In this document: piece by piece, positions 44,089 to 52,770 of the stretch
Layout: each line of letters begins with the position of its first letter
How positions within the stretch are numbered: position 1 is the first letter of the stretch
Assembly: GCA_024229395.1 (NCBI GenBank)
Contig: JAAESM010000074.1
Coordinates: 124,001-188,000, forward strand
Direction: 5' to 3'
Source of the DNA: Planctomycetota bacterium
GTDB taxonomy: Bacteria > Planctomycetota > UBA1135
Length of the DNA: 64,000 nt
Notes under the pieces: generated by a model
Databases searched by the model: none
What the model saw: the letters and a program-made list of their open reading frames with translations, nothing else
What the model was told of the DNA's origin: nothing
Position numbers and translations under genes: made by a program

Positions 44089-45594
44089 CTACCTTCGATA
44101 CTTGCCATCCGGCAAGACTTTGGGAAGCGCGAAACGCGGGGCGGTGAATAACTTGTTCGCGAGCGGATCGCGCTGCTTAACCAATGCCGGCGTGGGGCAC
44201 TCCCATTCGTCAGCGATCTGACGTGCACGCCCCTCCTCCATCTGTGCACCAAGCAAGCTGGTCAGCACCCAATAGGAGTACTCGGCCGCTTGGCACGGGT
44301 AATCGCAAGTGGGATCATCGTAGTGGTAATGCCCACCGGCTTCGCGAGCTACATCCATGGCGTTGCAGAGTTGACTCCCCTTCTCGAATGCGAAGGCCTT
44401 GGGGTAAGCCATTCCCCATCCGGTGGAAACCAAGTGCCAGACTTCTTCGAGGGCGGCATCGAAGGCGTGCTTCGGATTGGTCTCTTCGCCATAGAGATCC
44501 TGGCCTAGATTCCAACCGGCTTCTTCCCAGTTATCGAACTGAAACATCAGCCTATCCATCTCCTTTTCCTTGGCCGGCATGACCAGGAAAGCGCCTTCTT
44601 CCTGCAGTGCTTGCAAGACTTTCGGGGCATCCACCAGGCCGTCTTCATCATTGTCCAAGTACTCCGCCAACACCGTCATCCCATGGCGATGTTTCTCCGG
44701 AGCCAAGCCCTTGGTGGCTAACACTGGAATGCCAAAGACCAGGCCATAACGGGCGAAGGAATTCCCGAAGACGGATAGGCGATCCTTCGGTGAAAAGCGT
44801 TCCGACGTGTTCAATGCAATTCGTGGAATCAAGAAATGCTCTGCGAAGAATCGACAGATCGCGTCGGCCATCTTGGGGACGGAATCCGGTCGCTTTCTTG
44901 CATCGCGAATGCTCCACGGCAACTCCAACTGAATCGAGCGCAAGCCTTCGCCGCGGTGACGTTTGGTGATGTAGCCACCGGAGAAATATTTTTCCCCATT
45001 CGGATGTGGGATTGGGGGTGATGGCACTGCGCGGATTTCCACCTCGGTCAAGTAGGCACCAAGACTTTTCGCTCCGCGCAACCAATCGGCATTAGCCAAT
45101 TCCGAATCCTTCTTCGCCAGCTCCTTGGCGACCACGCCATAGCCCAATTCGATCCAATCCTGCTCATGTGCATGACCATGCAGATCCAACAACAGTGCAC
45201 TGCCGCCACCGATCTCCAAGGCTTGTGCAGAACAACTCTCCAAGGCGGCGTGATATTGCTTCCACACTGCTTCCGCCACTGGATCTCCCTGCGCCGCTTC
45301 TTCGACCGGACGATTGGGATCAAACTTGATGCGATGCAAACGTGAAAGGACCAAGAACGGCCGGTGGCCTGTGCGCAACTCGATCGCGTCGGCAAGCTCT
45401 AAGGCCAACTCACGCGTATTGCGGTCGCGCTTCAACACACCTTTGGTGCGGTCCGCAATGTCGACCGGCTTTTCCAACCCACCATGCGGCGCCGACAACA
45501 CCAACGGCATGGTGCCAGGCTGCACCTCCACCCACGATTCCGGTTCCTGCTGAGGAAACAGAAAAAGAATGATGGCAAGCGACAAACTCAGCAT
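44089..45594 (-). CDS. N-formylglutamate-amidohydrolase-like protein with novel C-terminal domain
   Basis: A 501-residue exported protein (signal peptide MLSLSLAIILFLFPQQ). Residues about 20-235 resemble N-formylglutamate amidohydrolases: LVLSAPHGGLEKP, RDRNTRELALELADAI, LVLSRLHRIKFDPNRP, LLLDLHGHAHEQDW. The His/Asp residues suggest a metal-dependent amidase fold. Residues about 265-500 form a second domain I do not recognise, with YLDNDEDGLVDAPKVLQAL (a calcium-loop-like acidic motif) and FDAALEEVWHLVSTGWGMAYP. The fusion is not a standard architecture known to me. It is followed upstream by a DUF6288/HEAT gene 35 bases away on the same strand, so the two likely share an operon. Confidence 0.6.
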   Translation of the reverse strand: MLSLSLAIILFLFPQQEPESWVEVQPGTMPLVLSAPHGGLEKPVDIADRTKGVLKRDRNTRELALELADAIELRTGHRPFLVLSRLHRIKFDPNRPVEEAAQGDPVAEAVWKQYHAALESCSAQALEIGGGSALLLDLHGHAHEQDWIELGYGVVAKELAKKDSELANADWLRGAKSLGAYLTEVEIRAVPSPPIPHPNGEKYFSGGYITKRHRGEGLRSIQLELPWSIRDARKRPDSVPKMADAICRFFAEHFLIPRIALNTSERFSPKDRLSVFGNSFARYGLVFGIPVLATKGLAPEKHRHGMTVLAEYLDNDEDGLVDAPKVLQALQEEGAFLVMPAKEKEMDRLMFQFDNWEEAGWNLGQDLYGEETNPKHAFDAALEEVWHLVSTGWGMAYPKAFAFEKGSQLCNAMDVAREAGGHYHYDDPTCDYPCQAAEYSYWVLTSLLGAQMEEGRARQIADEWECPTPALVKQRDPLANKLFTAPRFALPKVLPDGKYRR

Positions 45595-45629
45595 GCAGCC
45601 ATCGTAGCCGGTTTCCCTGCTAACTCCGC

Positions 45630-48032
45630 CTAATCCATGCTGATTAAGGTCGGGCTCTCGCTCGCGTCTTGCAGAATGAGGATCGCTTCCCGCACCGACG
45701 CTGCCTTTTGCTTGCTCAAGCGCTTCGGGAAATCGAGCTCCTCGTTCTCAAAGTAATCCGCGATCTCGTGAAGGCGAGGAATCGCTCGCTGCGCATGAAC
45801 CCCATAAGTCTGCAGGATCTCCAACACCTGCGGAACACGATGTTCACTGGCATGCTGCTTCATATGGCGGATGTAGTACACGCATGCTTCAATCCCTTCC
45901 TCAATGCGATGCTTGGCGAGCAACCGCAAGCCAGCCATTCTCACTCCATCGGCGAACATGATGCCACTCGGTGAAGACTCCATCGTGGCTTCATGAATCA
46001 ACGGAAGCAGCGGCTCGATTGTCTCGAAAGAAAGCTGGTCGTAGATATTGCTGACGGCGCTTCGTGCGCGACCATCCTCGTTCGTGAGCCCCGCGCGGAT
46101 GGCAGCGTAAAGGGGTTCCATATCAACGCCGTCGAGATTACGACGCAGCATGCCATTGCGTTGGTCGAACAGCACGAAGCAGAGGTAACGCTGCTCCATC
46201 CTCCGTGGATCGCTCGCTTCAGGCTCGCGCACGAGTGCGTTGAAGATCATGGGCAGAGCCGGCATCGCCACTTCACCCATCACACCGAGTGCTTCTGCGG
46301 CCTTTACCCGAAGCCAAAGGTCGTCGTGCTCCAGTGCGGCCTGCAGAGCTGGAACCGCGGACGATGCCTTGCCACGCATATGAGCAAGAGCCTGACAAGC
46401 ACCGATTCGTTCCTCGAGTCGTGAAGACTTCAGCATCTTGATCAGGTTCGGTACGACGTCGGCCTTGTTCCGCGCCAGGGTGATTGCCGCACGCTCGCGC
46501 ACGACTGGCGACCAACTGCCCAACCGCCTGAGCAGCTCCTTGTCGCTGAACTCTCCGTAAGCCCACTCCTTCTCTCTGGGGTTCCAGTCCCGTCCATCTT
46601 CAATCAGCGCGGCAGCCTCTTTCGCAGCGAGTTGCGGAACTATGGAAGCTTCCTTACCGGTAAGAACGAGCTTGCGCAGTGGCATGGCGTAGGCAAGAAG
46701 ATAGGCACCGGTCGCATCCCAATCGTGGTAACTGTCACGCGCGGATTGTGGAGGTCCAAGATGAGCGAAGGTGCCATCCCAGCGTCGGGCTGAATCGAAG
46801 TACCAAGCGCCGTACTCTTCCATCCAAGCGCCAGATGCGGCTGGCCCAGAACGCGAAATCGCCGGCATCGCCCAAAAGAGATTGAAGAAGTTGCCGGTGT
46901 GCCCGGTATCACGTTCCGACCCATGCGAAGCCACGCTCATGCGCGCAAAAAAGTTCGCTGCATCAGTCTCGCCAAACAAATCGAACAACACCGCAGCCAT
47001 TCCGCACTTGCCGTTGTCCTCATGGGTTTCGATCCATGGGTGATGATCTCCATATGGAACCGCTCCTTTGCCGACATAGAAGCGCAGTAGATCTACGCTG
47101 CGCTCGATCGCTACTTTAACTTCTTCGTCTTCGACTCCCGCACGACGCGCCATGATCAGGGCGATCGTTAACGGCACACCTGGGGCATTCATCATGCCGT
47201 ATCCAGCCAGGCGCCCATTGGGCTGTGCGAACTTATGCCCCCACGATCCCACGATGCTTTGTCCACGCGCCGCTTCAAGAGCAAGCCGACGAAGTCCTGG
47301 CAGGTAGTCGTCGTCGCCCGTGGCAAGGGTGTATTCCGCAAGGAGCATACAAACGTAACCGTAATGCCAAGTCTGAAAACTCGTCGTGGAGAATTCGGAA
47401 GCCCATTCCACTTCGCGTTCAATCAACTTGCGGTATTTACGCTCACCGCTTGCCAATAATGCGAGCGCGTTCAGGCAGCGTGGAATAGGGTTGGGCTTAT
47501 ACGACGATTCCTCCATTTGCTCCGCAAGGGCAGCGCATCCCTGCTTGAGGATCCGTTCCGACTTCTCGCACTCATAGGGGGCCGTCTCGCTATACGAACC
47601 GAGCACCGGAATCTTGACGACGACCTTCTTCGTCTTGCCTTTGCGCCAGCGACTCAGAGTTAGTCGACCACGCCCCGCCTTGGACTCCGCCTTTGTCAAT
47701 GCCCGGCCGAACTCTAGACGCGGGTCCTTCTCGAAAGGCTTGCCGTTGACGCCCAAGATGACATCGCCCACTTCGAGCACGCCATCTGCTGGCGATTTAC
47801 GCGCGACCTCGGTCACTGCGATTTGGCGCGCCATGGATGTGGTCATCTTGTCGCTGTACATCCATCCGCGCGCACCGGTGGCGCCCAGATTCCAGTCATG
47901 GTTCGCGCTGGCCGGAATCTCATAACCTTCGGTGAGGTCTGGTGGTTCTTGCGAGCTTGCCGCCGTTAGAGGAAGCCCGGCAACAACGGCCACGCCTGCG
48001 ATGAGGATGTACTGGAGAATTCGGGCAAGCAT
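45630..48032 (-). CDS. PDZ + DUF6288 + HEAT-repeat secreted protein
   Basis: An 800-residue exported protein: signal peptide (MLARILQYILIAGVAVVAGL), PDZ-like domain (SPADGVLEVGDVILGVNGKP; about 60-140), DUF6288-like helical toroid (AEYTLATGDDDYLPGLRRLA, MNAPGVPLTIALIMARR, VASHGSERDTGHTGNFFN), then HEAT-like repeats from about 515 (VRERAAITLARN, RIGACQALAHMRG, LRVKAAEALGVMG). It is a larger paralog of the DUF6288 protein at 42.6 kb, extended by HEAT repeats that usually mediate protein contact. Function unknown. The gene is followed by the tRNA-Met region on the same strand, separated by about 100 bases and a hairpin. Confidence 0.75.
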   Translation of the reverse strand: MLARILQYILIAGVAVVAGLPLTAASSQEPPDLTEGYEIPASANHDWNLGATGARGWMYSDKMTTSMARQIAVTEVARKSPADGVLEVGDVILGVNGKPFEKDPRLEFGRALTKAESKAGRGRLTLSRWRKGKTKKVVVKIPVLGSYSETAPYECEKSERILKQGCAALAEQMEESSYKPNPIPRCLNALALLASGERKYRKLIEREVEWASEFSTTSFQTWHYGYVCMLLAEYTLATGDDDYLPGLRRLALEAARGQSIVGSWGHKFAQPNGRLAGYGMMNAPGVPLTIALIMARRAGVEDEEVKVAIERSVDLLRFYVGKGAVPYGDHHPWIETHEDNGKCGMAAVLFDLFGETDAANFFARMSVASHGSERDTGHTGNFFNLFWAMPAISRSGPAASGAWMEEYGAWYFDSARRWDGTFAHLGPPQSARDSYHDWDATGAYLLAYAMPLRKLVLTGKEASIVPQLAAKEAAALIEDGRDWNPREKEWAYGEFSDKELLRRLGSWSPVVRERAAITLARNKADVVPNLIKMLKSSRLEERIGACQALAHMRGKASSAVPALQAALEHDDLWLRVKAAEALGVMGEVAMPALPMIFNALVREPEASDPRRMEQRYLCFVLFDQRNGMLRRNLDGVDMEPLYAAIRAGLTNEDGRARSAVSNIYDQLSFETIEPLLPLIHEATMESSPSGIMFADGVRMAGLRLLAKHRIEEGIEACVYYIRHMKQHASEHRVPQVLEILQTYGVHAQRAIPRLHEIADYFENEELDFPKRLSKQKAASVREAILILQDASESPTLISMD

Positions 48033-48107
48033 GAGGTTCGCCAGTATAGGACGGCAGTTCCGTGCTCCGTGAACCGCGAACGCGTCGTCCTGGGCGGGCC
48101 CCAGCCC

Positions 48108-48136
48108 GAGCTGCGAAGCAAAGCTTCGTGGAGCTC
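48108..48136 (-). terminator. Hairpin downstream of tRNA-Met
   Basis: On the minus strand, five bases after the tRNA CCA end, GAGCT and CGAAGC arms pair with GCTTCG and AGCTC around a TTT loop. There is no clear T tract afterwards, so this may be a processing or termination signal. Confidence 0.4.
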
Positions 48137-48140
48137 AGGC

Positions 48141-48217
48141 TGGTGGGCCGCCCAGGACTTGAACCTGGAACCGACGAATTATGAGTTCGCTGCTCTAACC
48201 GATTGAGCTACCGGCCC
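48141..48217 (-). tRNA. tRNA-Met (CAU)
   Basis: A 77-base cloverleaf ending in encoded CCA. Acceptor stem GGGCCGG with GCGGCCC (six pairs, the seventh is G-G), D arm GCTC...GAGC, anticodon loop CTCATAA with CAU at the anticodon, T arm CCAGG TTCAAGT CCTGG. It resembles elongator tRNA-Met; a CAU tRNA could also be tRNA-Ile2 if lysidine-modified, but the anticodon-stem pattern favours Met. It lacks the three G-C pairs of the initiator. Confidence 0.93.
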
Positions 48218-48278
48218 GTTTCCAAAAACGGATTGTAAGGGCGCGGCAACTACCTGGGAACTCAGCCCGCGAGCTGGC

Positions 48279-48655
48279 CTACTTACGCTTCAGCGAAAAC
48301 ACCATCGGCTCGGTCAACTTGCCGCCGGCCATGGTCTTCCAAGACGCAGTAAGACTGTCACCTTCCAAGTGGTAACGCACGCTGTGCATGTGATCGGTAT
48401 CAGGGCATGCACCGAAGTTCGCACCAATACCTACACAATCGAACATCAAATCACCGGTCTCCGCATCCATCGAAGCGATCAAGTTCGGATGATTACCAAG
48501 CCCGCAATAGTGCGCTAGATAGAGAGCACTTGGCGAGGCGAAGTACATGGTGACCATCTCATGCTCGGCACCTGGGAACATGGGAACATGGTCTCGGCAA
48601 TGGCGGAACCACCGGCGGTGTAACGCGACAACGACGCCAAGCACCTAAAAGGCAT
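48279..48655 (-). pseudogene. Decayed gene broken by an 8-base tandem duplication
   Basis: The minus strand reads AEHEMVTMYFASPSALYLAH and HMHSVRYHLEGDSLTASWKT up to KRK, resembling the C-terminal half of a small secreted protein family of unknown role (pattern EMVTMY, HYCGLGN, DHMHSVR). Upstream another frame gives TAGGSAIAETMFP. Removing one copy of a tandem 8-base repeat (48575-48590) joins them as AETMFPGAEHEMVT, so the frame break is a single recent duplication. The expected N-terminal half and signal peptide are missing, because only about 50 bases separate this from the divergent M14 gene. Both truncation and frameshift indicate a pseudogene. Confidence 0.7.
48575..48590. repeat. 8-base tandem duplication causing a frameshift
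   Basis: GGGAACAT occurs twice in direct tandem on the plus strand, followed by GG. Deleting one copy restores an open reading frame on the minus strand through the decayed gene. Confidence 0.8.
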
Positions 48656-48704
48656 CGCTCGGCCGACGCCCACCATTCGGAATGGCTGCTAGACTGCTGG
48701 CCTG

Positions 48705-50456
48705 ATGTTAGCTGTTTGCACAACCATTTCGGCATGGCTGCTGGGGAGCGCTTTGATGGCGACTCCACTGCAAGATCCCGACGCCGCGCTTGAATCCCCG
48801 CCGGCGGTCCAAGAGATCCCCGATTACGTCATTCCGCCGGATGGCTATAACTCCCCCGAAGCGATCGCCCAGGAACTGGAAGACCTGGCTGCCGCGCACG
48901 CCAACGTCAGCTTGATCGAGATTGGTCAGACCAACGATGCCTACCCATTGCGCATCGCTTCCTTCATCGGTGCGGATTCCAACGCCTCTGCAGTTGGCCT
49001 ACCTGCCATCTTGGTGGTTGCCAACTTGGAAGGCGACCGATTGGCTACCAGCGAAGTGGCCCTATCCTTGTGCCGTCATCTTGCCAGCGGCGAGGCAGAG
49101 ATCCTCAAGCGCGCGCAAGTCTTCGTGATGCCAGTCGCCAACCCCGATGCCGCCATGCGCGCATTCCGCGGCGACCTTCCTTGGCGCGGTGCTCCTACCG
49201 ATAACGATCGTGATGGCCGCGTGGATGAGGATGGTCCTTTCGACCTGAACGACGACGGCAACATTCTTTGGATGCGCGTTGCTAATCCCAACGGCACCTT
49301 ACTGATCGATGAACAGGATGACCGAGTCTCGCGCGAAGCCGATGCCAGTGCTTCCGAAGCCGGTGTCTTTGAGTTGTTGCGCGAAGGTTCAGACTTAGAT
49401 GGCGATCGCGCTCGCATGGAAGATGGCCTTGGCGGTGTGAAGGTGGAAGCAAACTTCCCGCACCGCTGGCGTCAGTATGCACCAGAAGCCGGACGCTTTC
49501 AGTTGAGTGAAGTCGAAAGCCGCGCGCTGGTCGACTTCGTGTTGATGCATCCTTCGATTGCATTGGCCGTGGTCTTGGATGATGAAGACAACTTGGCCAA
49601 GCCCCCAAGTGGTGGCAGCAGCACCGACAAGAATTCAACCGACCCACGTGAAGATGATGCCGCCTTGTTGAAGATCCTTGGCAAGCGTTTCCACGACAGC
49701 GATGACTTTGCCAAACCACGCAGCGCCGAACATGGCTCCGGCAACTTTGCCGATTGGTTGTACTTCCAACGCGGCATCCTGGTATTGGAGTCGGCACTAT
49801 GGTCGGCGCCTTTGGATGTCGATCCACCAGAAGAGAGTGGTGCGGAAGACTCCGGAGAAGGTACTGGAATGGAAGAAGCCCCGGCTGAAGAGGCAGAACC
49901 CGCCAGAGACCTCACTGACGAGCACAAGCTGCTGATCTGGGCGGATGCCTGGTATCGCGGCGCGGCATTCCAAGATTGGCAAGTGTTCGAGCACGAGAAG
50001 CTCGGCGCAGTTGAGATCGGCGGTTGGCACCCATTGGTCTTGAACAACCCGCCGGCGGAACTGCTCCCCGAACTTGGCACTCACTTCAACAGCTTCATTG
50101 ATTCGCTCGCCAACGACCTACCGCAACTACGTTGGTCGGTGGAAGTCACCGCACTCGATAACAGCGGCGTCTTTGAAGCCCGCGCATTCCTGGTTTGCGA
50201 TGGTCTGCTCCCAACCATGACCGCAATGGGCCGCGCAACCCGTAAACAGATGCCGATTCGCGTCGGCCTTGAACTGCCCGAAGGCGGTGAGCTGTTGGTC
50301 GGCCGCGGACAGAGCGCGGTGGAACGATTGGATGGCCTTGGAGACAACTCCGAGTTCCATTGGATCTATCGCATCCCTGCCCGTGGCGACGCCGCGCGGA
50401 TTCGTGCCACGTCGAAGACGGCTGGCGAAGCCTTGACCGTTCTGGAGGTGAAGTGA
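48705..50456 (+). CDS. M14 carboxypeptidase-like pseudoenzyme
   Basis: A 583-residue exported protein that shares the M14 (zinc carboxypeptidase) plan with the gene immediately downstream. It has a signal peptide (ATTISAWLLGSALMATP-like), substrate-domain strands (DLAAAHANVSLIEIGQT) and a calcium-loop-like DNDRDGRVDEDGPFD insert. At the zinc-binding HxxE site the sequence is ANLEGDR: Glu109 and Arg112 replace the His110/Glu113 of its neighbour. The later ligand His is also lost (VVLDDED instead of SFHNTGG). It should not bind catalytic zinc. An acidic Glu-rich segment sits near residue 385. Probably a regulatory or binding partner of the active paralog; this is inference from degeneracy plus operon context. 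Confidence 0.75.
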   Translation: MLAVCTTISAWLLGSALMATPLQDPDAALESPPAVQEIPDYVIPPDGYNSPEAIAQELEDLAAAHANVSLIEIGQTNDAYPLRIASFIGADSNASAVGLPAILVVANLEGDRLATSEVALSLCRHLASGEAEILKRAQVFVMPVANPDAAMRAFRGDLPWRGAPTDNDRDGRVDEDGPFDLNDDGNILWMRVANPNGTLLIDEQDDRVSREADASASEAGVFELLREGSDLDGDRARMEDGLGGVKVEANFPHRWRQYAPEAGRFQLSEVESRALVDFVLMHPSIALAVVLDDEDNLAKPPSGGSSTDKNSTDPREDDAALLKILGKRFHDSDDFAKPRSAEHGSGNFADWLYFQRGILVLESALWSAPLDVDPPEESGAEDSGEGTGMEEAPAEEAEPARDLTDEHKLLIWADAWYRGAAFQDWQVFEHEKLGAVEIGGWHPLVLNNPPAELLPELGTHFNSFIDSLANDLPQLRWSVEVTALDNSGVFEARAFLVCDGLLPTMTAMGRATRKQMPIRVGLELPEGGELLVGRGQSAVERLDGLGDNSEFHWIYRIPARGDAARIRATSKTAGEALTVLEVK

Positions 50457-52231
50457 TGAACCCATTCAAAAACAAGCTGCCTCGTTTGGTGCTGTCTTGC
50501 TTGGGCTTGACCGTTGCCACCCTGTCCACCACCGCAACTGCGTCGGCGCAAGAAGCGGGCGGACGCTGGGAACCGAAAGTCGAGATCCCGTGGAACCGTT
50601 ACTACACTCACGCGGAACTGCAGGCGCATATGGAAACGCTGCAGAAGGCCTATCCGGAGTTCATCGAGATTGTGTCGATCGGCGAGTCTTTCGAAGGCCG
50701 GCCAATGCGCGTGATGATTCTGACCAACCGCGCAACTGGTGCGCATGAAGACAAGGCCGGCATGTGGGTCGACGGCAACGTGCACGGCAATGAAGTGCAA
50801 GGTGGCGAAGCTGCCATCTACTTGGCTTGGTGGTTACTCGAACACTACGACGACAACCCGCGCGCCAAGAAGCTGCTCGACCAGCGCGTGTTCTACATCC
50901 TGCCGTCGCAGAATCCCGATGGCCGCGACCACTGGTTCAACAAGGCCAACACCGGCAGCAGTTCCCGCACCGGCACCACCCCCACCGACAACGATCGTGA
51001 TGGTCTCTTCGATGAAGATGATTACGACGACCTCGATGGCGACGGCGAAATCTTGTCGATGCGCAAAAAGGTCGAGATGGGCCACGGCACGCACCGCATG
51101 GATCCCGATGACCACCGCATCTTGATTCCAATCAACGCCGATCAAGAAGGCGACTGGATCATGCTTGGTCGTGAAGGCATCGATAACGATGGCGACGGCC
51201 GCACCAATGAAGATGGTCTTGGCGGTTATGACATGAACCGCAACTGGCCGAGTGATTGGCAGCCGCATCACATTCAAGGTGGCGCCGGCGACTACCCCTT
51301 CAGTTACCCAGAAACTGCGAATGTGGGCAAGTTCATCATTAACCGGCCGAACATCGCCGCGGTGCAGAGCTTCCATAACACTGGCGGCATGTTGTTGCGT
51401 GGTCCTGGCGATGCCAGCGTGCGCTACCCGCGCTCCGACATCCGCACTTACGACGCCCTCGGCGAAGAAGGCGAGCTGATGCTGCCTTTCTATCGTTACA
51501 TGATCATCCATTCCGACCTGTACACCGTGCATGGTGGATTCGTGAACTGGACTTACGAAGGACTCGGCATCTTCTCCTTCACGAATGAGCTGTGGGCGTC
51601 GCCGCAGTATTGGGGCAAGCAGCGCGATAGCACCGGCGGCTACTGGACTTCCAACCAGAGGCAGCAGCTCGAGTTCAACGACTCGGTCAACCTTGGTGAG
51701 CTGTATGTCGATTGGCACCCATTCGATCACCCGCTCTACGGCGAGATCGAGATTGGTGGATTCAAGCGTCAGCATGGTCGCGTGGCACCTTCCTTCATGA
51801 TCGAAGAGATGATCCACCGCAATGCCATGTTCTGTGCGCGTCACGCCGAAGAGATCGCCGAAGTCAGCATGGAAGAGCCCGAAGTCGAGGACCTCGGCAA
51901 AGGCCTCTACCGTGTGAGCGTGGACCTGATCAATCCCAAGGTTATGCCAAGCCGTTCCGCCATGGCCGGTCAGAATGCAATCGGCACTCCGGATATCGTC
52001 GAGCTTTCCGGCGACGGCATCCAAGTCCTTGCCGGTGGCCTCGTGCGTGACCGATTCCGCCCTGAGCGTATGACTCCGGTCACCCTCGAGCCCGCCCGCT
52101 TGCGCCTTGAGAACGGCGTTCCCGGCCAAGGTCGAGTGACGGTGTCGTGGTTGGTGACTGGCAGCGGCGATTTCATGATTCGTTACAGCGCTGAGAAGTG
52201 CGATAGCACGGAGAAACCGGGTATCCTTTAA
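50456..52231 (+). CDS. M14 zinc carboxypeptidase (active paralog)
   Basis: A 591-residue exported M14 metallocarboxypeptidase. The ATG overlaps the preceding stop by 1 base (TGATG), and the signal peptide runs to TATASAQ. Zinc-ligand motif GNVHGNEVQGGE gives His110 and Glu113; DMNRNWPSDW and SFHNTGG supply the substrate site and third His; a catalytic Glu lies in SFTNELW. It has two calcium-type loops, DNDRDGLFDEDDYDD and DNDGDGRTNEDG, absent from many carboxypeptidases. It would trim C-terminal residues or act on peptidoglycan-like peptides at the surface. The tandem active/inactive pair is followed by two membrane genes 2 bases downstream. Confidence 0.88.
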   Translation: MNPFKNKLPRLVLSCLGLTVATLSTTATASAQEAGGRWEPKVEIPWNRYYTHAELQAHMETLQKAYPEFIEIVSIGESFEGRPMRVMILTNRATGAHEDKAGMWVDGNVHGNEVQGGEAAIYLAWWLLEHYDDNPRAKKLLDQRVFYILPSQNPDGRDHWFNKANTGSSSRTGTTPTDNDRDGLFDEDDYDDLDGDGEILSMRKKVEMGHGTHRMDPDDHRILIPINADQEGDWIMLGREGIDNDGDGRTNEDGLGGYDMNRNWPSDWQPHHIQGGAGDYPFSYPETANVGKFIINRPNIAAVQSFHNTGGMLLRGPGDASVRYPRSDIRTYDALGEEGELMLPFYRYMIIHSDLYTVHGGFVNWTYEGLGIFSFTNELWASPQYWGKQRDSTGGYWTSNQRQQLEFNDSVNLGELYVDWHPFDHPLYGEIEIGGFKRQHGRVAPSFMIEEMIHRNAMFCARHAEEIAEVSMEEPEVEDLGKGLYRVSVDLINPKVMPSRSAMAGQNAIGTPDIVELSGDGIQVLAGGLVRDRFRPERMTPVTLEPARLRLENGVPGQGRVTVSWLVTGSGDFMIRYSAEKCDSTEKPGIL

Positions 52232-52233
52232 GG

Positions 52234-52770
52234 ATGCTCGGAATCCTCCGCCAGTTCGCCCGCGCCCTCACCGGCAAGGTCGACCCACTGGAATTCGCAT
52301 TAGGCATCTTGTTCGGGATCTTGCTTGGCATCATCCCGATGCACGAGATCGACGCCGGTAGCGGCTTCCTTGGCCTCAACGGCTTGTGGTTGTTGTCGAT
52401 CACGTTCTGCCTAGTACTGAAGGCCTCTATTCCCATCGCGTTTCTATTCGCCGGCTTCTCCAAGCTGATGGCCATCCTGTTCCTCGATGCCGCCGCCGTT
52501 TCACTAGGTGAAAGCCTGCTCGACGGCGCCCTCTCGGAAAGCATGGTGATTGGCTTCAGTAATAGCGTTCCGTCTTGGCAATTACATACCTACTGGGGCA
52601 TGGGCACTGCCGTGATCGGCTTGTTCCTGGCAGCCGTGATGTTCCTGCTGAGCTTTCTCACGATGCGCAAGAAGCTTCCTGTGTGGCGTGATCGATTCGG
52701 CGCAAGCAAGTTCGCACAAGTCCTCGGCGGGTTCTTCCTGTTCCGCATCATCGGGAGGTTAATCGCATGA
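52234..52770 (+). CDS. TIGR03546-like membrane protein
   Basis: A 178-residue protein with three to five membrane segments: FALGILFGILLGIIP near the start and LFLAAVMFLLSFLTM near the end. It matches the TIGR03546 family, small integral membrane proteins that occur beside TIGR03545 proteins in scattered bacteria. No biochemical role is known. It starts 2 bases after the M14 stop (TAAGGATG) and its stop overlaps the next ATG by 4 bases (ATGA). The operon context suggests these act together with the secreted carboxypeptidase pair. Confidence 0.7.
   Translation: MLGILRQFARALTGKVDPLEFALGILFGILLGIIPMHEIDAGSGFLGLNGLWLLSITFCLVLKASIPIAFLFAGFSKLMAILFLDAAAVSLGESLLDGALSESMVIGFSNSVPSWQLHTYWGMGTAVIGLFLAAVMFLLSFLTMRKKLPVWRDRFGASKFAQVLGGFFLFRIIGRLIA

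Noticed and set aside
48141..48217. Reading the CAU tRNA as initiator or tRNA-Ile2
   Set aside because: No run of G-C pairs in the anticodon stem as in initiators; Ile2 cannot be excluded without modification data but Met is more likely.
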